Shown here piece after piece: positions 58,805 to 64,000 of a stretch of DNA of 64,000 nucleotides. The DNA lies in assembly GCA_902798975.1 (NCBI GenBank), contig CADBYT010000007.1:62001-126000 (forward strand). The letters are read 5' to 3'. This DNA is from an uncultured Bacteroidia bacterium. GTDB lineage: Bacteria > Bacteroidota > Bacteroidia > Bacteroidales > UBA932. Every line of letters begins with the position of its first letter. The first letter of the stretch is position 1. Under the pieces are notes generated by a model. The model was not told the DNA's origin. It saw only the letters and a list, made by a program, of their open reading frames with translations, and did not search any database. A program made the position numbers and the translations under genes.

Positions 58805-59767
58805 ATGATCAGAATCGCCATCGTCGGGAGCGGCATGATCGTGCCCGATATGCTGAAGGCCATGCAGACCGTGCAGGGCTACGAAATCGTGGCCATCTGC
58901 GCCCGCAGCCTGGAAAAGGCCGGCCGTTTCGGCATCCCGAATCTCTACACCGACTACGCGGAAATGCTCACCCGCACGGACATCGACTTCGTCTATGTCG
59001 CCCTGCCTAATTCGCTCCATTACGGCGCAGCGAAGCAGGCCCTGCTGGCGGGCAAGAACGTGCTTTGCGAGAAGCCATTTACCTCGACCGTGGAGCAGGC
59101 CGAAGAGCTGTTTGCGCTGGCCCAGGAGCGGGATTTATTCATTTTCGAAGCCATTTCCAACATCCACCTGCCGAACTTCTTCAAGGTCCGGGAGCTGCTC
59201 CCGCAGATCGGCCCCGTGCGCCTGGTGCATGCCGATTACGACGAGCATTTCGGCCGCTATGACGAGTACCTCGCGGGCAAGGAACTGCCCGTGTTCACGC
59301 AGGAATACGAAGGCGGTGCCCTGCGCGACATCAACATCTACTGTCTGCACATCGTGCTGGCGCTCTACGGCCGCCCGGACACGGTTTACTATGCCGCCAA
59401 CAGCTGTGGACGCAACGCCGTAGCCACCTCGGGCGCAGCCACGCTGACCTGGAAGAGCGGCGTGACGGCCGTCTGTACGGCCTCCATGGACTCCGACGGT
59501 TTGCGCGGCTTCTTCTTTCAGGGCGAGAAGGGCGCCATCCGCGTCCACGGCCTGCCGAATTTCTTCACGAAGGTGGACCTGATGCTGCCCGGACAGGCGA
59601 TGCAGTCCTTCGAACTGAACCGCTACGAGCACCGGCTCTGCCACCAACTGGAGGTCTACCGCGACATCTTCCTTGCCCGCGACCGCAAGGCGCAGGAAGC
59701 GCTCCAGGCGCAGACAATGCTGATCATGGACACGATCGTGCGTCTCGAACAATCCATGCCGCAGTAA
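58805..59767 (+). CDS. Gfo/Idh/MocA-family oxidoreductase
   Basis: The 320-residue NAD(P)-dependent dehydrogenase has the Rossmann motif IAIVGSGMIVPDML and the EKPFTSTVEQAEEL motif (catalytic Lys in CEKP). The central GGALRDINIYCLHIV corresponds to the substrate-binding strand helix. Family members oxidise sugars or inositols. Upstream start codons in the same frame are antisense to the esterase and were ignored. It is followed 4 nt later by an M15 peptidase gene. Confidence 0.92.
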   Translation: MIRIAIVGSGMIVPDMLKAMQTVQGYEIVAICARSLEKAGRFGIPNLYTDYAEMLTRTDIDFVYVALPNSLHYGAAKQALLAGKNVLCEKPFTSTVEQAEELFALAQERDLFIFEAISNIHLPNFFKVRELLPQIGPVRLVHADYDEHFGRYDEYLAGKELPVFTQEYEGGALRDINIYCLHIVLALYGRPDTVYYAANSCGRNAVATSGAATLTWKSGVTAVCTASMDSDGLRGFFFQGEKGAIRVHGLPNFFTKVDLMLPGQAMQSFELNRYEHRLCHQLEVYRDIFLARDRKAQEALQAQTMLIMDTIVRLEQSMPQ

Positions 59768-59771
59768 GCCG

Positions 59772-60386
59772 ATGCGTGCGCTGACCCTCCTGCTGAGCTG
59801 CCTGATGCTCATGGCGTTCCGGCCCGTTTTCACGGCGGAGCCCATTCCACCGCAGGTGGAGGCCCGCATGCGCGGAAGCAGCTACCCGGACGGGGCGACG
59901 GTCAGCCTGGGCGAATTGCGCTACCTGCGTCTGTCCTACTATGATTTCAACGGCGTGCCGCAGACCGGGGAAATGGTCTGCAATGCCGCCATCGCGCAGG
60001 ACCTGCTGGAGATCTTCCAGGCCCTCTACGAGGCGGAATATCCCATCAGGAGCATACGCCTGGTGGACGATTTCGGGGCGTCGGACGACGCCTCCATGCT
60101 GGCGGACAACACCTCCTGCTTCAATTATCGCCTGGTTCCGGGGCAGGGGAATCTGTCCCGGCATGCGCTGGGCATGGCGGTGGACGTGAATCCCTTCGAG
60201 AATCCCTATATCGACACGAAGGGGGTGATCCGGCCGCCGGAAGCGGCGCAATATGCCGACCGCTCCCGGGATTTCCCGCACAAAATCGACCGGCAGGACC
60301 TCTGCTGCCGCCTCTTTCTCGAGCACGGATTTATGTGGGGCGGGGGATGGGCCCGCTCGAAAGACTACCAGCACTTCCAGAAATGA
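59772..60386 (+). CDS. M15-family D-Ala-D-Ala carboxypeptidase-like protein
   Basis: The 204-residue secreted protein (signal-like MRALTLLLSCLMLMAFRPVFT) has zinc residues in SRHALGMAVDVNPF (His131, Asp138) and the terminal GGGWARSKDYQHFQK (His201). It matches the M15_4 (VanY-like) endopeptidase or carboxypeptidase type acting on peptidoglycan. Probably co-transcribed with the dehydrogenase at 4 nt, though a functional link is not evident. Confidence 0.9.
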   Translation: MRALTLLLSCLMLMAFRPVFTAEPIPPQVEARMRGSSYPDGATVSLGELRYLRLSYYDFNGVPQTGEMVCNAAIAQDLLEIFQALYEAEYPIRSIRLVDDFGASDDASMLADNTSCFNYRLVPGQGNLSRHALGMAVDVNPFENPYIDTKGVIRPPEAAQYADRSRDFPHKIDRQDLCCRLFLEHGFMWGGGWARSKDYQHFQK

Positions 60387-60441
60387 ATCAGAAATTGAAG
60401 AACTTGGAACAAGGCGGACAATGAATCCGGAAATAATCACG

Positions 60442-60449
60442 TACCTTTG
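60442..60449 (+). promoter_or_regulatory. -7 box (TACCTTTG) of the GH9 gene
   Basis: TAnnTTTG match 31 nt before the ATG at 60481. Confidence 0.55.
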
Positions 60450-60480
60450 AAAAAAGTGTAAATCCACATTAATAACCGTT

Positions 60481-63012
60481 ATGAGAACCCCCTTTTTGTT
60501 ATTCCTCCCTCTGCTGGCGCTGGCGGCCTGTTCCCAGCCGGCCGGCTCTGACCTGAAACTCAATGACCTGGAGTATTTCGAGCGCCAGGGCGTGAACGTG
60601 CTGGTCTACAGCAACACGTTCTCCGGCGGCTTCAACGACGAGAAGAACTCCGGCATTGAGATTATCCACCATGGTGTCCGCACGGTCCAGGGCGGCGCCG
60701 TGCGCCTGTCCAACACCCCTGAGCAGTGGGACCTGGTCCCTGAGACGACGGTGCGCAACGTGAACCGCGAGGAAGGCTCCATCGAGGTGGACCTGCGCTA
60801 TCCGCACTATGATTTCGAATCCCGCGTGAAGGTGACCGCCGTCGGCAAGGCCGTCCGGATCGATGTCTTCCTGGACAAGCCTGTCCCCGCCGAGTTGGAG
60901 GGCGACGCCGGTTTCAACCTGGAATTCCTGCCTTCCCAGTACTGGAACAAGGCTTATGTGATGGACGGCAAGGCAAACCGTTTCCCGCGCTACACCGCCA
61001 GTTTGACCACCACGCGTCCCAACGAGGAGAAGGTCTATCAGTACAAGGGCTACAAGACCTATGATGACCGCGGAACGGGCCGTTTCGTGGATCCGCTCCC
61101 GCTCTCGACCGGACACGAGCTCATCGTGGCGCCGGACGATCCGTCCCGCCTGATCAAGATCACCAGCGAGGATGCCGAGCTGAACCTCTACGACGGCCGC
61201 CTGCTGGCGCAGAACGGCTGGTATGTGCTGCGCAGCCTGCTGCCCGTCGGCAAGACCGGCAAGGTGCTGAGCTGGACCGTGGAGCCGAACGCCATCCCCG
61301 GCTGGACGCGCGAACCGAACGTGGGCTTCTCGCAGGTGGGCTACCTGCCCGGCCAGCGGAAGGTGGCGGTCATCGAGCTGGACAAGCTCGACAAGCCGCG
61401 CGCTACGGCCGAGGTCTGGAAGGTAAAGGAGGACGGCACCACCGCCCGCGCCTTCTCCGGCCCGGTAAAGGCCTGGGGTATGTACTACAAGTACAATTAC
61501 GTCAAATTCGACTTCAGCGACGTCCGGGAGCCGGGCGTGTATTTCCTGAAATACGGCGATGTGCAGACCAACGACTTCATCATCGGGGATGACGTGCTGG
61601 ACCGCATCACGGATGCCACGAGCGATGTCTGGATCCCGATCCACATGAACCACATGATGGTCAACGAGGCCTACCGCATCTGGCACGGCGAGCCCTTCAA
61701 GGAGGGCTACCTGCAGGCTCCGGCCAATACCGACCATTTTGACCTGCACAGCCAGGGCCCGATCGACACCAAGTACAAGGCCTACCAGCTGATCCCGGGC
61801 CTGAACGTGGGCGGCTTCTTCGACGCCGGCGACTTCGATATCGAAACGGGCTCCAATATCAGCGTGGTGCAGAACCTTGTCTCCGACTGGGAGCGTTTCA
61901 AGCCTATGCGCGACGAAACCTTCGTCAGCGAGGAGCAGCGCTATGTGGACCTGCACCGTCCGGACGGTGTTCCTGACGTGCTGCAGTATATCGAGCACGG
62001 TGTGCTGAATCTGGTGGCCCAGGCCGAGAATATCGGCCACATGTCCCAGACGCTGTCCAATTCCGTGCTGGACAACTACCACCACCTTGGCGACGCCGCA
62101 GCCATCACGGACGGCCTGCACTACGACCCGCGCCTGAAGCCGTACCAGAAGTCTGCGGACGGCAAGTCCAGCGGTACGCCGGACGACATGTGGGCGTTCA
62201 CGACCCGCAATCCCGGCCTGGACCTCCAGGCGGCCACGATGTTTGCGGCGGCCAGCCGCGCCCTGACCGGCTACAATGACGACCTTGCGAAGCGCGCCCT
62301 CACCCAGTCCAAGCGCCTGATGAAGGAGGGGACCGAACTGCTCGCGAAGAGCCCGATGGGTGCGCGTATGCGCGGCCGCGGGGGCTTCGGTAACATGTCC
62401 ACGAACCTGCAACTGTACGTCTGCACGGGCGAGCAGCACTATCTCGACGACTTCCAGCAGCAGATCTGGCCGGCGCTTGACCGGGGTGTGGAATTTTCCA
62501 TCCAGCCGGCCCTCGACGCCATTCCGTACCTGGACGAGGCCTACAAGGAGCGCCTGCGCCCGTATGTGGAGCAGTACAAGCAGTACCTCGACAGTCTGGA
62601 GTTCGACAATCCTTACGGCGTGCCCATCGGAAAGGGCAACTGGGCTTCCAGCGGCTCCGTCGTGAGCTTCGGCACCACGGCCAGCTTCGCGAGCAAGTAT
62701 TATCCGGACATCGTCAGCCCCGAGTATGCACTCAAGGCCGCCGGATACATGTTCGGCTGCCACCCGTACCACAACTTCTCGCTGGTCGCCGCCGTCGGTG
62801 CCACGCGCCCGAAGCAGGTCTTCTACGGTAACAACCGGGCGGACTTCTCCTTTATCCCGGGCAATGTCGCTCCCGGCGTGCTGTTCCGTCATCCCGACCA
62901 TTTCGAGAACTTCGACGACTGGCCGTTCCTGTGGGGACAGAACGAAGGTACGATCGCCGGCAATACGTCCTACCTGATCTTTGGCGCCGCGCTGCAGAAC
63001 CTGGTGCGTTAG
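60481..63012 (+). CDS. GH9-family glycoside hydrolase (cellulase-like), lipoprotein
   Basis: The 843-residue protein has lipobox LAAC and an N-terminal beta-rich part of about 270 residues. A CelD-type immunoglobulin-like domain follows (NVGFSQVGYLPGQRKVAVIEL, about 280-370), then the (alpha/alpha)6 catalytic domain. GGFFDAGDFDIETGSN carries the GH9 Asp pair (about 448 and 451), and NEGTIAGNTSYLIFG carries the acid Glu (about 822). The family cuts beta-1,4-glucans and related glycans. It stands alone between its own box and a strong terminator. Confidence 0.92.
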   Translation: MRTPFLLFLPLLALAACSQPAGSDLKLNDLEYFERQGVNVLVYSNTFSGGFNDEKNSGIEIIHHGVRTVQGGAVRLSNTPEQWDLVPETTVRNVNREEGSIEVDLRYPHYDFESRVKVTAVGKAVRIDVFLDKPVPAELEGDAGFNLEFLPSQYWNKAYVMDGKANRFPRYTASLTTTRPNEEKVYQYKGYKTYDDRGTGRFVDPLPLSTGHELIVAPDDPSRLIKITSEDAELNLYDGRLLAQNGWYVLRSLLPVGKTGKVLSWTVEPNAIPGWTREPNVGFSQVGYLPGQRKVAVIELDKLDKPRATAEVWKVKEDGTTARAFSGPVKAWGMYYKYNYVKFDFSDVREPGVYFLKYGDVQTNDFIIGDDVLDRITDATSDVWIPIHMNHMMVNEAYRIWHGEPFKEGYLQAPANTDHFDLHSQGPIDTKYKAYQLIPGLNVGGFFDAGDFDIETGSNISVVQNLVSDWERFKPMRDETFVSEEQRYVDLHRPDGVPDVLQYIEHGVLNLVAQAENIGHMSQTLSNSVLDNYHHLGDAAAITDGLHYDPRLKPYQKSADGKSSGTPDDMWAFTTRNPGLDLQAATMFAAASRALTGYNDDLAKRALTQSKRLMKEGTELLAKSPMGARMRGRGGFGNMSTNLQLYVCTGEQHYLDDFQQQIWPALDRGVEFSIQPALDAIPYLDEAYKERLRPYVEQYKQYLDSLEFDNPYGVPIGKGNWASSGSVVSFGTTASFASKYYPDIVSPEYALKAAGYMFGCHPYHNFSLVAAVGATRPKQVFYGNNRADFSFIPGNVAPGVLFRHPDHFENFDDWPFLWGQNEGTIAGNTSYLIFGAALQNLVR

Positions 63013-63024
63013 TATTTTTCGGTT

Positions 63025-63062
63025 AAAAATGCGGGTTGTTCTTCCGGACAATCCGCATTTTT
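63025..63062. terminator. Intrinsic terminator after the GH9 gene
   Basis: AAAAATGCGG (63025-63034) pairs with 63053-63062, extended inward by G-T and TTGT/ACAA to 15 bp. It ends in TTTTT and lies immediately before the next promoter box. Confidence 0.85.
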
Positions 63063-63064
63063 CT

Positions 63065-63072
63065 TATTTTTG
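63065..63072 (+). promoter_or_regulatory. -7 box (TATTTTTG) of the NMT1/THI5-like gene
   Basis: Directly after the terminator stem and 19 nt before the ATG at 63092. Confidence 0.55.
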
Positions 63073-63091
63073 TGGTACTTAACCCATTGTA

Positions 63092-64000
63092 ATGTTTAAG
63101 AAACTGCTCTCCCTGACGCTCTTCCTGGTCCCGTGGCTCCTGTGTGCGCAGGATCATACCTTTGTCTTTACCCCTCAGTGGACGACCCAGGCCCAGTTTG
63201 CCGGTTATTATGTCGCCCAGGAGAAAGGATTCTATGAAGAAGAGGGTGTCAAAGTGCAGATCGTTCATCCTTCCGCTTCCCAGTCCGCTGCGGAGCGCAT
63301 CCGGACGGGCCAGAGCCAGGCCACGACGCTCACGCTCGCGCAGGCCCTGGAAGTCATCGACAAAGGTACCCCGCTCGTCAATATCCTGCAGACCTCCATG
63401 AACAATGGACTTGTGATCGTGTCCCGCCGCGGCAAGGACCCGCTCAAGCAGCATGGCGCCCGCGTGGGTATCTGGAATGCCGGTTTTGGTCAGATGGCTA
63501 TCTGCCTGAACGAGATCGAGCACCTCGGCTACGAGTGGGTCCGCTTCGTCGATAATGTCACGCTCTTTGTCTCCGGTGCCCTGGATGCCACGCTGGCGAT
63601 GAGCTACAATGAGTATTACCAGCTGCTCCAGACCGGCATGGAATTGACCGAAGAGAACGTGTACCGTTTCCGCAACCACGGCTACAATGTTCAGGAAGAC
63701 GGCGTCTACATGACGCTGGACGCATATCGCCGGCAGAAAGAGGATGCGGAGCGCTTTGCCCGTGCCAGCCGTCACGGCTGGGAATGGGCGGCAGCGCATC
63801 CGGAAGAGACCCTGGATATCGTGATGGAATACGTACGACGCGACCACATCGCCACCAACCGTGTCCTGCAGGGACTGATGCTCGAGGAAATCCTCCGCCT
63901 CCAGATCGACCGGGAGTCCGGCGAGCGCGAATTCCGCCTGCGTCCCGATATGGTGGGCCTGGCGAGCAGCCTGATGACCCGGTGCGGCATGCTGAAGCGG
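63092..64000 (+). CDS. NMT1/THI5-like periplasmic binding protein (partial)
   Basis: 303 residues are visible before the right edge. The signal peptide is MFKKLLSLTLFLVPWLLCAQ. The binding domain follows: FVFTPQWTTQAQFAGYYVAQEKGFYEEEGVKVQIVHPSASQSAAERI, the start of the NMT1/THI5 fold, then ILQTSMNNGLVIVSRRGKDPL. These proteins bind thiamine-pyrimidine precursors or similar small molecules. In some bacteria the domain is the sensor of a larger signalling protein, and the end is not seen, so transport versus sensing stays open. Confidence 0.85.
   Translation, partial: MFKKLLSLTLFLVPWLLCAQDHTFVFTPQWTTQAQFAGYYVAQEKGFYEEEGVKVQIVHPSASQSAAERIRTGQSQATTLTLAQALEVIDKGTPLVNILQTSMNNGLVIVSRRGKDPLKQHGARVGIWNAGFGQMAICLNEIEHLGYEWVRFVDNVTLFVSGALDATLAMSYNEYYQLLQTGMELTEENVYRFRNHGYNVQEDGVYMTLDAYRRQKEDAERFARASRHGWEWAAAHPEETLDIVMEYVRRDHIATNRVLQGLMLEEILRLQIDRESGEREFRLRPDMVGLASSLMTRCGMLKR

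Overview
The window reads as one continuous stretch of a Bacteroidales chromosome (Bacteroidota). The support is direct: a 286-residue primary sigma factor of the short Bacteroidota type; more than twenty gene starts preceded by the phylum's TAnnTTTG -7 box rather than a TATAAT box; lipoprotein-rich envelope genes; a BlaI/BlaR1-TonB pair; and indolepyruvate oxidoreductase next to phenylacetate-CoA ligase, as in gut Bacteroidales. Base composition is GC-rich for the order, which is why most genes carry long antisense shadow ORFs. I cannot name a genus from sequence alone.

Layout. 0-10 kb is housekeeping: a partial DnaQ-type exonuclease, dnaN, an HtrA protease, rpoD, argS, a YgiQ-type radical SAM protein, a ClC channel and dtd. 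10-20 kb holds a BlaI/BlaR1-TonB/TPR unit, two paralogous GT4 glycosyltransferases flanking an esterase lipoprotein, tex and a polyprenyl-phosphate mannosyltransferase-like enzyme. At 20.1 kb is a tRNA-Ser whose 3' half is exactly duplicated in tandem. 20.3-25.7 kb is an operon of hypB, a 941-residue iron-sulfur flavoprotein, hypA and two membrane proteins, with no hydrogenase in the window. 25.8-34 kb has a carboxylesterase lipoprotein, an outer-membrane barrel, a GH95 fucosidase, tmRNA plus tRNA-Val, a membrane-anchored VanX-type dipeptidase, a septoil-knot-like protein and a CobW GTPase. 34-38.8 kb has a Ser/Thr kinase with envelope proteins.

38.8-44.4 kb is an accessory island, AT-richer in its first part, and the best candidate for an undescribed system. 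It starts with a long imperfect RNA hairpin, followed by a tightly packed eight-gene run (acidic 36-mer, membrane peptides, zinc ribbon, DUF697-type GTPase, LHH/HNH nuclease). A WYL regulator follows, and a second divergent module repeats the peptide / membrane peptide / zinc ribbon / membrane protein order. 44.5-64 kb returns to metabolism: an EamA exporter, a C4-dicarboxylate transporter, iorAB-paaK-ACT, glycerate kinase, a lipoprotein nitroreductase, a toxin-antitoxin-like pair, an exonuclease, a Y-family polymerase with a YolD-like partner, an esterase, a Gfo/Idh/MocA dehydrogenase, an M15 peptidase, a GH9 glycosidase and a truncated NMT1/THI5-type binding protein.

A second theme is a set of small palindromic repeats in at least three families. 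Within a family, copies share a core but have unrelated, internally complementary arms. Several copies lie inside genes: one lengthens ygiQ in frame, one pair lengthens iorA in frame, and two supply the C-terminus and stop codon of the gene they end.
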